A stretch of DNA of 64,000 nt, taken from the IMG/VR virus record IMGVR_UViG_3300021468_000001, positions 1-64,000 of that record; one strand, written 5' to 3'. The notes beneath the pieces are model-generated. The model was not told the DNA's origin and did not search any database. It worked only from the letters and a program-made list of their open reading frames with translations. The stretch comes from a virus. The position numbers were made by a program, and so were the translations under genes. This document shows positions 6,627 through 14,501 of this stretch, one piece after another (within the stretch, counting starts at the first letter, position 1; every line of letters starts with the position of its first letter).

Positions 6627-8009
6627 TTATCCCTCGATTTGCGCGGGATCGCCTACCACCCGAATCCTAAAACGCATTGCTTCATATTGCCTCTTTCGCG
6701 CAAAGAAGAGAACCTGCCCAAATCCCCCATCAAAAAGATCAACCACCAAAGGAGATTTTGATCCGCTCGCACCTTTTCGCATGACCCTGCCAACCCTTTG
6801 CTTAGTTTTTACTTTGCCCCCAGCCGGGGCGCAGAGAATTAGTGCATCGCATTCGGGGAAGTCAGTTCCCTCTCCAAGGAGTTGTTCGGTTGCCACCAAA
6901 ACCCCGATTGTGGAATGCCTAAAGTCCTCAATGTTTTTTGCACTTTCCCTAGCCCTTCCATGAGCAATCGAGTTATCAATCCCTGCATCCTTGATTTTTT
7001 GGCTTAAGGCCTTAACGTGGCCAACTCGCGACGTCAACAATAAAATCTTCTTCTTCCCGATGTTACGTAATCGCTCGACAGTTTTTGTAATTAGCGTATC
7101 GCGCTGCCTTGATGCGAGGATTTCCGCAACAAAAACCTGGAAGAACGTCTTTCTCAAGTACCCACATTCTTTTGGATTGATTTTGCAACGCTGCCTGAAC
7201 TTGCACTTCTCAAGGCAAAAATCAGCCTCGGAACTTGAGACGTTCGTTTTCAAAAAGAAGACTGTCGGTAGCGCAAGTACATTTCTTGCGTCCTCCAGTG
7301 AAATCTTATAGACGAAGCTTGAAAGCAAAAACCTAAAGCACTTCCCAAACTCATCTCTTCTATGAAGCGTTGCGGTCAACCCAAAACGGTATTTTGCCTC
7401 GGCCCATTCAAGAACTTGAATGAACTTCTGCGCCGGGACATGAGCCACCTCATCCAGTATAATACAACCGTAGTCATCAGAAATGTACCCTTGATACAGA
7501 ATTTTTTGAAACGTTGCGATTGTAATTGCAGACTCTGCCCGTTTCTTTCTTCCCCAATTGCAATCTGCCTTGATGCCTAAAAACTTCTTACAGGCTTTCC
7601 ACGTCTGTTCCGCAATGTTTTTTGTAGGGACCAAAAATAGCGTCTTGACTCGTAACCTTGATGCCAACGCAATACCGATTATCGTTTTGCCAGAGCCCGT
7701 TGGGGCTTCCAGGTACCCGCTCTCTCTTCTGGCCAACTCACTTACTGCTTTTTCTTGAAACGGAAACAGCCTTCCGCGAAAAGACGGGAACCCAGGTTCT
7801 TCCCACGGCTCAACCAACTCGAAGGGTATGTGCACCCGCTCTGCCATCCCGCGATGAACAAAAACAGCATCTTCGTCGCGCTTGATGATTCTGTTTATTG
7901 TCTCCTGTGAAAGGCTACTCGTTAGCTGGCGAATCCGAGGCCATAGCGCATCAAATTGCTCTTTTGAGACTCTGACCATGCCATCGCGGCTAGGCTCAAT
8001 AAATCTCAT
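6627..8009 (-). CDS. SF2 DNA helicase, XPB/RadD-like
   Basis: 460 aa. The start at 8009 has CGGAG upstream. Helicase motifs in order: Q-like region FQEKAVSEL, Walker A APTGSGKT (about residue 100), DEVAH (about 185), GLTATLHRRDE (about 211, like the XPB 'RED' segment), EGTDFPECDALILCAP and QRVGRVMR. An insertion with four cysteines in a short span (CLEKCKFRQRCKINPKEC, about 265-282) between the two RecA lobes looks like a metal or Fe-S site and is unusual for XPB-type enzymes. The gene ends three bases before the ERCC4 nuclease gene, so the two are co-translated. Confidence 0.88.
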   Translation of the reverse strand: MRFIEPSRDGMVRVSKEQFDALWPRIRQLTSSLSQETINRIIKRDEDAVFVHRGMAERVHIPFELVEPWEEPGFPSFRGRLFPFQEKAVSELARRESGYLEAPTGSGKTIIGIALASRLRVKTLFLVPTKNIAEQTWKACKKFLGIKADCNWGRKKRAESAITIATFQKILYQGYISDDYGCIILDEVAHVPAQKFIQVLEWAEAKYRFGLTATLHRRDEFGKCFRFLLSSFVYKISLEDARNVLALPTVFFLKTNVSSSEADFCLEKCKFRQRCKINPKECGYLRKTFFQVFVAEILASRQRDTLITKTVERLRNIGKKKILLLTSRVGHVKALSQKIKDAGIDNSIAHGRARESAKNIEDFRHSTIGVLVATEQLLGEGTDFPECDALILCAPAGGKVKTKQRVGRVMRKGASGSKSPLVVDLFDGGFGQVLFFARKRQYEAMRFRIRVVGDPAQIEG

Positions 8010-8427
8010 CTAAGTCATCTCCGTCCTCATTCTTATCAACCGGTTCTGTCTCCACTGTAAACTCTGGAGCAGGCTCGGCAGACGCAATCCGATTTACCTT
8101 CCCAAAACTAAACTCTCGGACCTCAACATCAGCGAAGATTGCTTTCCCGACGATCATTTGGGGTTTATAGTCCACCTCTTTCCCGGCAGACTGATCTTCA
8201 GGAAAGATTGCAGCGAGCACCTTTTTAACGTACCACAGCGCTTTCTCACTCCAAAGCCACCTATCGCTCATTCTTTTTCCCTTTGCATCAGGGGGATCAA
8301 TCACTTCGAAGAACACATGCCAGATTTCGTTTCCATCAGCATCAAAAGACGAACTTACAGACTGAACTCGCAGCGTGTAGCTACCTTCCGGCAAAACCCC
8401 ATCATCGCCCCAATTCACCTTCGGCAT
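7996..8427 (-). CDS. DUF669-like protein (probable ssDNA-binding)
   Basis: 143 aa. The start at 8427 follows GAGGAGGTCGCGCG. The pattern 'LPEGSYTLRVQSVSSSFDADGNEIWHVFFEVIDPP..GKR..DR' followed by a helical 'ALWYVKKVLAAI' and 'VGKAIFADVEVREF' fits the DUF669-like phage proteins, which are usually found next to helicases and recombinases. The very acidic C-terminal tail (KNEDGDDLDEIY) is typical of single-strand binding proteins. It lies between two helicase genes, overlapping both. Confidence 0.65.
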   Translation of the reverse strand: MPKVNWGDDGVLPEGSYTLRVQSVSSSFDADGNEIWHVFFEVIDPPDAKGKRMSDRWLWSEKALWYVKKVLAAIFPEDQSAGKEVDYKPQMIVGKAIFADVEVREFSFGKVNRIASAEPAPEFTVETEPVDKNEDGDDLDEIY

Positions 8428-9359
8428 CGCGCGACCTCCTCAAAAAAAGGACTTTGAATTTGCCAGCAGAAAACCCTGGCGATTTTTGTTGCCAACTTCC
8501 CCATTCTCCAACTCGTGGGATCTCGGTCAATTAGCATCACTACTTCACTACAAGAGTTCTGGTTGCCCCGTCCAATTGACTGAATTATCCTAATCATGCT
8601 TTTGCTCGGCGTTGCAAGAATTACACCTTCCAGATTTTGCGGATGAAACCCCTCACTGGCAAATGAATAAGTTGTTACAAATGGCCCCTCCAACTTACTT
8701 GGGTCCAATTTTCTCCGCGGCTCCCACCATTTGGCAGCTCCATTTTTCTCAAGAATCGAAGCATGTGCTCGCAACCGTGTTAGGATTAGAACTATTTTCC
8801 CTTTGGTTTTCATCGAAAGCGCAATGTCTTTAATAAGCTGGTTCCTCGCCTGGTCGTTGGCCCTTTGCTGGTCGTTATGCCACCTTGCCCAGGTTCCCAT
8901 GACCTTAAATTTTACAGGTACCGCTCTTCCAGCGCAACGTAATCTTCGTGCTTGCGGGAAAAAGAACCCCAGTTTTTTCAAGAATCGGTATGATTCTGTT
9001 GTTAGCATCGCCGTTAGACCCAACACTCTTTTCCCTGCTCCAACCGCTTGCTTCACGATACTTTGATAACTATCAGATTGAGCATGGTGGATCTCGTCGA
9101 TTGCCACAAATCCCCTGAACGTGTATTTCCCTCGCGCGAACGCGGAGAGAACGTTTGCCGCAATCCCGTTTTGGGCTGCTCTCCGAACCCACTGCTGCGC
9201 GATATTTCTCCTATGAGTGATTATCGTGATGCTTTGATACCCCAAGTTTCTAGCCACATCAAAAGTGGTTTGCGTTTTGCCCCACCCGGGCGGAGCCAAA
9301 AGGATGACCCGGCCGAAGCGTCGTAGTAACTCGGCGACTCGCGGGATAACGCTATCCAT
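8415..9359 (-). CDS. Compact SF2 helicase / DNA-dependent ATPase
   Basis: 314 aa from the ATG at 9359; a TTG at 9374 is an alternative and neither has a strong ribosome site. Motifs: Walker A APPGWGKT (about residue 24), Ia ITHRRNIAQQW, DEIHH (about 90), LTAML, then the second lobe with FASEGFHPQNLEGVILATPS and IQSIGRGNQ. It is shorter than typical SF2 enzymes and has no N-terminal or C-terminal accessory domains. It is the second helicase in a row. The pair plus the DUF669-like protein suggests a replication or recombination module. Confidence 0.85.
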   Translation of the reverse strand: MDSVIPRVAELLRRFGRVILLAPPGWGKTQTTFDVARNLGYQSITIITHRRNIAQQWVRRAAQNGIAANVLSAFARGKYTFRGFVAIDEIHHAQSDSYQSIVKQAVGAGKRVLGLTAMLTTESYRFLKKLGFFFPQARRLRCAGRAVPVKFKVMGTWARWHNDQQRANDQARNQLIKDIALSMKTKGKIVLILTRLRAHASILEKNGAAKWWEPRRKLDPSKLEGPFVTTYSFASEGFHPQNLEGVILATPSKSMIRIIQSIGRGNQNSCSEVVMLIDRDPTSWRMGKLATKIARVFCWQIQSPFFEEVARCRR

Positions 9360-9648
9360 AGCGGCGAATCCCAAGCGCCCTGCAAATCGCCAAAAGTCCC
9401 TGAACTATCCTTTCCGTTCCCTCTTTCCAGGCGAGTGGCGGTTGGGGTTGTTTGCCGCTGTTCCAAAAGAGAAAGAGGCTCGCGATTGCGTCGGCTGCCT
9501 TGACACGTTCATCGAACTCCATTCCCTTACCATCCATTGAGACAAACTCTACCTCTTCCATTTTCCCGCTCTTGAGAATTCGCCGCTTCAATTCTTTGCA
9601 CTTCTCACACTTTGACGTGGTAAAAATGAAAGTTCGTGGCGTTCCCAT
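9352..9648 (-). CDS. Thioredoxin/glutaredoxin-like protein
   Basis: 98 aa. The ATG at 9648 was chosen because GGAGGGGCAATAA precedes it. FIFTTSKCEKCKELKRRIL at about residues 7-25 is a glutaredoxin-like beta strand followed by CxxC (CEKC) and a helix. EEVEFVSMDG could be the second strand. No cis-Pro motif is obvious, so the fold may be truncated. It could supply reducing power to a ribonucleotide reductase or modify a host protein, but neither partner is seen nearby. Confidence 0.6.
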   Translation of the reverse strand: MGTPRTFIFTTSKCEKCKELKRRILKSGKMEEVEFVSMDGKGMEFDERVKAADAIASLFLFWNSGKQPQPPLAWKEGTERIVQGLLAICRALGIRRYG

Positions 9649-9661
9649 TATTGCCCCTCCG

Positions 9662-10042
9662 TCATTTCCCCGCCTTACGTGAAGTTTTCTTCGCTGCTGT
9701 CTTCGTGGGTTTTTTGTGCTCCGCGATTTGGGCGATGTGGACTCGCTTTCTATCTGGCGGAACTCCATCGTCGCTTGCTTCGAGGTAATAGACTTTACAG
9801 GATTCCGCATCTTCTTTCTTCGCAATCGCTCTTTCGCAGTCTATGGAAATAGGCTTTTTCTTATACTTGTTGAACATGTACTCGTGACGGATTTCTTCAT
9901 AATCCAACATCGCCAGAATCACGTCCTTTGCGAACCAGACGTTATCGGCCTTCACCATGAACTCGCCAATCCCGTCTCGCAACTCCCCAGTTACAAGGTC
10001 TTTCGACCACCGCTTCAGCTCCTCCCTTACCTTTTTTCTCAT
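9662..10042 (-). CDS. Small protein with basic tail, unknown
   Basis: 126 aa. The start at 10042 follows AAGGTTGGAAGA. A mixed-charge helical body (MRKKVREELKRWSKDLV, WFAKDVILAMLDYEEIRHEYMF) is followed by a Lys/Thr/Ala-rich C-terminal tail (KKPTKTAAKKTSRKAGK) that looks like a histone-tail-like DNA-binding extension. Family unknown. Confidence 0.55.
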   Translation of the reverse strand: MRKKVREELKRWSKDLVTGELRDGIGEFMVKADNVWFAKDVILAMLDYEEIRHEYMFNKYKKKPISIDCERAIAKKEDAESCKVYYLEASDDGVPPDRKRVHIAQIAEHKKPTKTAAKKTSRKAGK

Positions 10043-10077
10043 TCTTCCAACCTTCTAAAGGGGCCATACTGCAGTAA

Positions 10078-10347
10078 TTATGACACTGCTTCTATTTGAT
10101 CCATTTTCCGCTGCTCGGGTAACAATGTATCCCTTCGCCGCCGAATCCACCCTCTCTTTCTCAACCAACTGATCATCTCATTTTCACGCTCCTTAAAAAC
10201 ACGAAAAGCTACAACCGAAAACCTTTGGCCTTTGAGGAACCTTTCGGTAAAAGCAATAGCCTCCAGTGCCGCGGGCGCTTCCCGCGCAGCAGAAAGAACT
10301 TCATGCCAGGAGGGTGCTAACAAGAGAATCTGTGAAAACTGGCGCAT
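10078..10347 (-). CDS. Small protein, unknown
   Basis: 89 aa. The start at 10347 follows TTGGAGGCCGATAG. It is helical, with an N-terminal amphipathic part (FSQILLLAPSWHEVLSAAREAPAALEAIAF) and a basic patch (WLRKRGWIRRRRD). The family is unknown. Confidence 0.5.
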   Translation of the reverse strand: MRQFSQILLLAPSWHEVLSAAREAPAALEAIAFTERFLKGQRFSVVAFRVFKERENEMISWLRKRGWIRRRRDTLLPEQRKMDQIEAVS

Positions 10348-10379
10348 CTATCGGCCTCCAAATAAGCCCATTTCCCGGT

Positions 10380-10952
10380 TTACGGTTTTCGCTTTAGTGC
10401 CTTGTTTATCTTCGCAAGCGCCCGCTCGGCCGCCTTGATAACTTCACGGTCTTTTTCGCGGCACACCGCGCTATAGATTACCGCCTTCACGTGCTCGCTA
10501 CATGCGTTGCCGAGCGCAACCATCGCCCATTTGCGTATCCCTCTATCGTCATCATTCAACAATTCGGCGAGCGCATCAATGGCAAGGTTGCCCATCTTGC
10601 CGAGGGCCTTTGCTGCGCGCCCGGCTCCTGCTGCGGTTTTCGCGCTCCTTTTCAATATCTCGACAAGCGGTCTAACGGCAAGTTCGCCCAGTAACATAAG
10701 CGCCTCGAAGATTTCGTCATCCCAACTGTAGCCAAGCCGCTCTTTGATTCCCAGAAGCGCCTCAGCCGCGCGTTGCCCGCCGATTTCGCCGATGCTCTTA
10801 ATCGCGCGACCGCGAACACGAAAGTCCTCATCTTCCGCCACCTTGACAAGCACATCAATCATCTCTTCGTCGCCAGATTCGCCGAGCGCTTGCGCAGCAG
10901 TCCAGCGAACATACCAGTTTGTGTCTTTCAACGATTCAAGCGGGTTATTCAT
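10380..10952 (-). CDS. HEAT-repeat protein, second copy
   Basis: 190 aa. The ATG at 10952 was chosen for GTAGGAGGCACGAA upstream. It contains about five HEAT repeats (for example VRWTAAQALGESGDEEMIDVLV, VRGRAIKSIGEIGGQRAAEALL and IRKWAMVALGNACSEHVKAVI). It resembles the protein at 2442-2951 in repeat type but is longer and more diverged in its middle part. It is likely a protein-binding scaffold. Confidence 0.8.
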   Translation of the reverse strand: MNNPLESLKDTNWYVRWTAAQALGESGDEEMIDVLVKVAEDEDFRVRGRAIKSIGEIGGQRAAEALLGIKERLGYSWDDEIFEALMLLGELAVRPLVEILKRSAKTAAGAGRAAKALGKMGNLAIDALAELLNDDDRGIRKWAMVALGNACSEHVKAVIYSAVCREKDREVIKAAERALAKINKALKRKP

Positions 10953-11821
10953 TTCGTGCCTCCTACTGCTTTCGCAATCGCCTTTGCCCTGTTGATCATT
11001 CTGATAAGACCGCCGTCGATGTCTCCAATGGAGAAAAGACCTTCTGATTGGCATGTCATAAAGGTAAATGTATAACGCTGTTTGTGGTACTTGGGGAAGG
11101 TTACAAACAGTTGTCCTTCATGCCAAACGTAGCCTTGGATTTCGGTTGTTTTGGACTCCGGGAGGCTCGCGCATCCAATCTCCATTTCCTCTTCATAGAA
11201 GGCTTCTGCGAAGGCAAGCAGATACCACGGCCTGATAGCGAACACGTGAGGCCGACAACCGTGATTACATTCAGTAGTCGCGAAAATGTGGCCTTCATCA
11301 GATGGGAGCATGAAGATTGCCCGCCTTCCGTCCAAAATCACAAACATGGCTTTGTGCGAAGGAAAGAGGCGGAGCGCATCACATATTTCGCCAGCGAATG
11401 GGAAATGAAAGAGCGCCTTGATGCTGTTCTTCCTCTCGCATACATTGGCGATTCCTGTTGCAGTAGGGAAGGTTGTTGGCGTGCCGACGCTATCTTTCAC
11501 ATGTATTGCTTTGCCTGTTGTCTTGCCTGCCCCCCTGCCTATGCGCCACCAGATTAGTTTTTTGAATTCCAGCAATTGCCTGCGGTCGAGGTAAAACTGA
11601 TTGGGTATGATTGAGTCTTTGATTGGAATGCGCGCGACCATCAACGCTGCCATTGCCCCGTCTATGACAGTTATTTCTGCGCTCTTGCCCTTTCTGGCGA
11701 CCTTTGCGAATCGCGTATGCGGATGCTCGGGGTTACGTTTTGTGGGCAAAAGGCGAAATGCCAGATTAAACACGCTGTCAAACCACTGTTCCTCTTTCAA
11801 CTCTTTCTCATCCTTGTTCAT
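10949..11821 (-). CDS. Unknown 290-aa protein, possible sliding-clamp-like fold
   Basis: 290 aa. The start at 11821 follows AAGGAGGCTGAAA. Beta-rich segments and HVFAIRPWYLLAFAEAF..ASLPESKTTEIQGYVWHEGQLFVTFP weakly recall the last domain of beta-type DNA sliding clamps ('F.i.p.yLl..l......i.......p..i......lyv.MP'). The size would suit a clamp of two to three small domains. This is pattern memory, not a demonstrated match, and a structural prediction would decide. Its place near the helicases fits a replication role. Confidence 0.4.
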   Translation of the reverse strand: MNKDEKELKEEQWFDSVFNLAFRLLPTKRNPEHPHTRFAKVARKGKSAEITVIDGAMAALMVARIPIKDSIIPNQFYLDRRQLLEFKKLIWWRIGRGAGKTTGKAIHVKDSVGTPTTFPTATGIANVCERKNSIKALFHFPFAGEICDALRLFPSHKAMFVILDGRRAIFMLPSDEGHIFATTECNHGCRPHVFAIRPWYLLAFAEAFYEEEMEIGCASLPESKTTEIQGYVWHEGQLFVTFPKYHKQRYTFTFMTCQSEGLFSIGDIDGGLIRMINRAKAIAKAVGGTK

Positions 11822-12092
11822 TTTCAGCCTCCTTCAAGTGATTCGCAATGTGGGCAAAAACTTCTACTGGAAGCCCAAGACTGCAATTGTGAATGCTGCG
11901 CCCAATCATTATTTCTTCCAGGTCTTCTGCATCTGGCCCATATGGACCGCGACTCTGATGCCACTGGAACGTTATGATATAAACTCTTCTCCCCTGCTGT
12001 TTGTAAAGATAATAAGCCGTGATTGCGGCATTCGCCCGCCTTTCAAGTAGGTACCATTTGTCACCGAATATCTCTACTTGCTCTGCTTTCAT
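11808..12092 (-). CDS. Small protein family B, paralogue of 22870-23136
   Basis: 94 aa from the ATG at 12092 (GAGGAGACCAGAGA upstream). It is homologous along its length to the 88-aa protein at 22870-23136. Compare KAEQVEIFGDKWYLLERRANAAITAYYLYKQQGRRVYIITFQWHQSRGP with NARQVTVDGEKWYQMRVPLGVMNADYYLWRREGRVVRVIKFRWCFHRGP. An in-frame upstream extension reaches an ATG at 12215 with a good ribosome site. That extension looks like a remnant of another gene (12093-12215). Function unknown. Confidence 0.6.
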   Translation of the reverse strand: MKAEQVEIFGDKWYLLERRANAAITAYYLYKQQGRRVYIITFQWHQSRGPYGPDAEDLEEIMIGRSIHNCSLGLPVEVFAHIANHLKEAENEQG

Positions 12093-12215
12093 TCTCTGGT
12101 CTCCTCTTTCGTTTTCCTGAAGGCTGGAGTCCGCCTCGCAGTGGCAATTAGCCGCCTCTTCCAAACTAAACCGCAGATACCGAGTAAGGTCCATTTTTTT
12201 ACCCTGCTCATTCAT
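12093..12215 (-). pseudogene. In-frame remnant of the 1647-1841 gene fused to next gene
   Basis: Begins at 12215 after GAGGAGGCCGAAA with MNEQGKKMD.., and contains EEAANCHCEA and then LQENERGDQR. The gene at 1647-1841 also begins MNEQ and contains EEAAECC and the same 23-bp end. There is no stop before the gene at 12092, so a 135-aa fusion could be made. I interpret this as a shortened, frame-shifted copy of the 1647-1841 gene. Confidence 0.45.
12101..12123. repeat. 23-bp direct repeat, copy 2
   Basis: Identical to 1663-1685 (CTCCTCTTTCGTTTTCCTGAAGG), 10.4 kb away on the same strand and in the same genic context, directly upstream of a start codon. It is read in a different frame in the two copies. 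Confidence 0.75.
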
Positions 12216-12429
12216 TTTCGGCCTCCTCCAATTCCCGCACTACCTGCAACAACTCCCGCTTGCCGATGCCCAACTTGCGGCAGAAATCGACAAGCGTGAT
12301 TTCGTGCGCTTCGATGCCGACGAGTTCGTCATACCACCCGTCAACGCGGATTACGCGCCGAGACTTCACAAACTCAATGCCAATACCGGTCCATGCATTC
12401 CCGAAGATTATTGATTTAGGCTCGCCCAT
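12208..12429 (-). CDS. Small protein, unknown
   Basis: 73 aa. ATG at 12429 with GAGGGCAAGTTG upstream. A beta-rich start (SIIFGNAWTGIGIEFVKSRRVIRVDGWYDELVGIEAHEITLVDFCRKLGI) is followed by a helix ending LEEAENE, encoded by the next ribosome site. The C-terminal part could be a small HTH (TLVDFCRKLGIGKRELLQVVREL). Function unknown. Confidence 0.55.
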   Translation of the reverse strand: MGEPKSIIFGNAWTGIGIEFVKSRRVIRVDGWYDELVGIEAHEITLVDFCRKLGIGKRELLQVVRELEEAENE

Positions 12430-12439
12430 CAACTTGCCC

Positions 12440-12739
12440 TCACAAAAGCACTCTATTGCCAGATCTGATTATCAACGCTGCATCTTCCACTGCTTCTTTT
12501 ACCTTTTGCCATGCTTTCTTCACGCTGTTGTTGCGAGCACGGCTAATGACTTTCTCGACTGTTTTATAAAACGCCCCTGACAGCACGCCGGCTCCACGGA
12601 TACGCATTGCATGGGAGCAAGCAAGTCGGCCTTGTTTGCTTATTTGCTTGCCATACTTTTTGCTTTCACGCAACGCATTCACAAGGGCGTTCCAGATGCG
12701 TGCTATTGATTGCACATGCTCAATCCCATCCTTGTCCAT
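12440..12739 (-). CDS. Small helical protein family D, copy 1
   Basis: 99 aa. ATG at 12739 in a TGATG overlap, with AGGGGGGATTG upstream. It is homologous to the 101-aa protein at 14196-14501: 'ALVNALRESKKYGKQISKQGRL' and 'VLSGAFYKTVEKVISRARNNSVKKAWQKV' correspond to 'ALAEALYESGQRGKLSRPVIV' and 'MLSFAFYTAVCDVVRRASNDAVRSAWEKV'. All helical; function unknown. It is part of a duplicated gene block. Confidence 0.6.
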   Translation of the reverse strand: MDKDGIEHVQSIARIWNALVNALRESKKYGKQISKQGRLACSHAMRIRGAGVLSGAFYKTVEKVISRARNNSVKKAWQKVKEAVEDAALIIRSGNRVLL

Positions 12740-13008
12740 CAATCCCCCCTTTCGCCTTCTAACGCTTTCGAGTTTTTCTCCCTCCCATGCAGCACATCGG
12801 CGAATCGGCGCTTCAGCTTCCTTATCACTTCTTCGCGCGAATATCCCCAAGCCCAGACGTCTTCCGGGACCGTGAGATACACCCCGAAGAAAAGATCAAG
12901 CAGCCCACAGGGGAGGCACCAAATACCTGCATTGAAGGCGACCTTCTTGCCGCCAATTCCAATCGTGTGCAGAAACACTTGTTCGAATGATTCAGTCTCT
13001 CCCCCCAT
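12739..13008 (-). CDS. Small protein, relative of 139-396
   Basis: 89 aa. ATG at 13008 after GGAGGGAATCAC. Residues about 14-45 look beta-rich and hydrophobic (VFLHTIGIGGKKVAFNAGIWCLPCGLLDLFFGVYL). The end VWAWGYSREEVIRKLKRR matches the protein at 139-396. It lies between members of families C and D, in a position that the second block (14196-14953) lacks. Confidence 0.55.
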   Translation of the reverse strand: MGGETESFEQVFLHTIGIGGKKVAFNAGIWCLPCGLLDLFFGVYLTVPEDVWAWGYSREEVIRKLKRRFADVLHGREKNSKALEGERGD

Positions 13009-13288
13009 GTGATTCCCTCCTAATGGAATTTTCAAGATCCGCGCGAAGAGCGCCCTCCAGATTGTAAATTGCTCGGCCGAGGACGGTTGCGTGCTTCACT
13101 CCCCATTCACTCATAGGTTTGCCCACAAGATAAAGAGGGGGGAAGTCGCCGTATCGCAGGTAATACGCTCCACGCAGTTGGTCTATCAGAAACTGTCGGG
13201 GTTCCCCTTCTCTCAAATCACAAACTGCCTGTCTGAGCATTACCATGATGCGCTTTCGGAGCCTCTCGCTTCTAACAATTTCACACAT
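12992..13288 (-). CDS. Small helical protein family C, copy 1
   Basis: 98 aa. ATG at 13288 (AGAGGAGTGACT upstream). The segment QFLIDQLRGAYYLRYGDFPPLYLVGKPMSEWGVKHATVLGRAIYNLEGAL parallels ELAKKRIHQLEGMHALRYGTYPVAVMRPETVLWRAIRRLQKRW in the 151-aa protein at 14498. The 'LRYG..P' core is shared. Function unknown. Confidence 0.55.
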   Translation of the reverse strand: MCEIVRSERLRKRIMVMLRQAVCDLREGEPRQFLIDQLRGAYYLRYGDFPPLYLVGKPMSEWGVKHATVLGRAIYNLEGALRADLENSIRRESHGGRD

Positions 13289-13312
13289 AGTCACTCCTCT
13301 CCCTAAACGAAA

Positions 13313-13648
13313 TCAAACTGCATCAATTATTATTTGTAAGCGCCACCGGTTATTAAGCCGCGCACCTGGCACTCTACCATTATCTTTTAGATAATGCTCA
13401 AGCGCTTTTTTATCAACCGCTCCCCCACGAAGGCACCATGATGCGCTCTCTTTCGCCCACGTTATTACACCCTCCTCATCCTCAATCACCAGTTCCAAAT
13501 CAGGAGGGGCCAATACAAGCGTTATCCCGTCAACATTGACTCTATTTACTTTTTCCAACAACTGCATTTGATCGCCAAGATGCACGATATCTCGTAAAGA
13601 TCCCGATGCCAATTTCAATAACTCTTTGATTTGCGTTGAGGGCAACAT
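13313..13648 (-). CDS. Small protein, unknown
   Basis: 111 aa. The ATG at 13648 is preferred over 13675 because GGAGGCTTGAAAGCA precedes it and the upstream gene stops at 13665. A helical start (TQIKELLKLASGSLRDIVHLGDQMQLLEKVNRV) is followed by beta strands (VDGITLVLAPPDLELVIED) and a basic C-terminus. Family unknown. Confidence 0.55.
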   Translation of the reverse strand: MLPSTQIKELLKLASGSLRDIVHLGDQMQLLEKVNRVNVDGITLVLAPPDLELVIEDEEGVITWAKESASWCLRGGAVDKKALEHYLKDNGRVPGARLNNRWRLQIIIDAV

Positions 13649-13664
13649 TGCTTTCAAGCCTCCA

Positions 13665-13928
13665 TTAGACTTCATATCCCTCTTCTCTTCTCCGTTTTTG
13701 TATTAGGTATTTCTCTATCATACGGAATATGCGAACCGCTAATTCTGGCGTGTGAGGCTCGCCTTCGCTCAAAGCCTTTATCATTTCCTTTACAACTTTG
13801 CGTTCATCCGGTGTTGTAAAGTCAGGGAGGCTGAATTCGAGGCGCCAGTCACCTGCTATGAACAGAAGCCACGAGCGCTCAAAAACGATGGTCCGTTTCC
13901 CCCATTCTACAGCCTCAATACCCCTCAT
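13665..13928 (-). CDS. Small protein, unknown
   Basis: 87 aa. ATG at 13928 with TTTGGAGGATATTTTT upstream. The N-terminal half is beta-type with a core of aromatic residues (EAVEWGKRTIVFERSWLLFIAGDWRLEFSLPDF). The C-terminal half is helical and charged. Not recognised. Confidence 0.55.
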   Translation of the reverse strand: MRGIEAVEWGKRTIVFERSWLLFIAGDWRLEFSLPDFTTPDERKVVKEMIKALSEGEPHTPELAVRIFRMIEKYLIQKRRREEGYEV

Positions 13929-13957
13929 AAAAATATCCTCCAAAAGGAAACTGTTTT

Positions 13958-14209
13958 TCAATCCCACTCAGATTCATGAAATAAAGGACACAACTTCCCG
14001 CAGCTACAGCCTTTCTGCCATGCCTCAATTTGCGCTTTAACTTCTTCTAAGCGACCCTCATCAGTTGCGTTGGCAAGAGCTTCCTGTTTTGCATCTTCGA
14101 AGAGAGTCGTATCGTCATCTAGCGCACAGTGAAACCGTGAGATTAGCCGGTCGCCAAGAAATTCGTAATTGTAGGAAGCGTAGCGACAGCTTGAATCACA
14201 GGAGCACAT
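13958..14209 (-). CDS. Cysteine-rich small protein
   Basis: 83 aa. Start at 14209 after CGGAGGAACACCAA. A cysteine cluster at each end (MCSCDSSCRYASYNYEF and KGCSCGKLCPLFHESE) flanks an acidic helix. The eight cysteines suggest a metal-binding or disulfide-stapled fold that brings the two ends together. Family unknown. It overlaps the upstream gene by 14 bases. Confidence 0.55.
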   Translation of the reverse strand: MCSCDSSCRYASYNYEFLGDRLISRFHCALDDDTTLFEDAKQEALANATDEGRLEEVKAQIEAWQKGCSCGKLCPLFHESEWD

Positions 14210-14501
14210 TTGGTGTTCCTCCGCCTTCTCCTTTCAGTCCCCACAGCCGCGTTGTCGTGTCCGCGACTAAACGACCGACTTTCTCCCAAGCGCTCCGCAC
14301 AGCATCGTTGCTGGCGCGCCGCACTACGTCGCAAACTGCCGTGTAGAACGCGAAGGACAACATCCTGCCGTCAAGTGCGTCTTGCATCGCAACGATCACT
14401 GGTCTACTGAGTTTCCCGCGCTGCCCGCTTTCATATAGTGCCTCGGCAAGTGCCTGCCACAACTGTGCCATCGCTTCTGTCTTTTCATCTTCACCGCTCA
14501 T
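14196..14501 (-). CDS. Small helical protein family D, copy 2
   Basis: 101 aa. ATG at 14501 with GGAGAGTGGGA upstream. Paralogue of 12440-12739. The C-terminus (GLKGEGGGTPNVLL) is read through the start region of the next gene. Together with the family C gene at 14498 it repeats the order C then D found at 13288-12440. Confidence 0.6.
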   Translation of the reverse strand: MSGEDEKTEAMAQLWQALAEALYESGQRGKLSRPVIVAMQDALDGRMLSFAFYTAVCDVVRRASNDAVRSAWEKVGRLVADTTTRLWGLKGEGGGTPNVLL

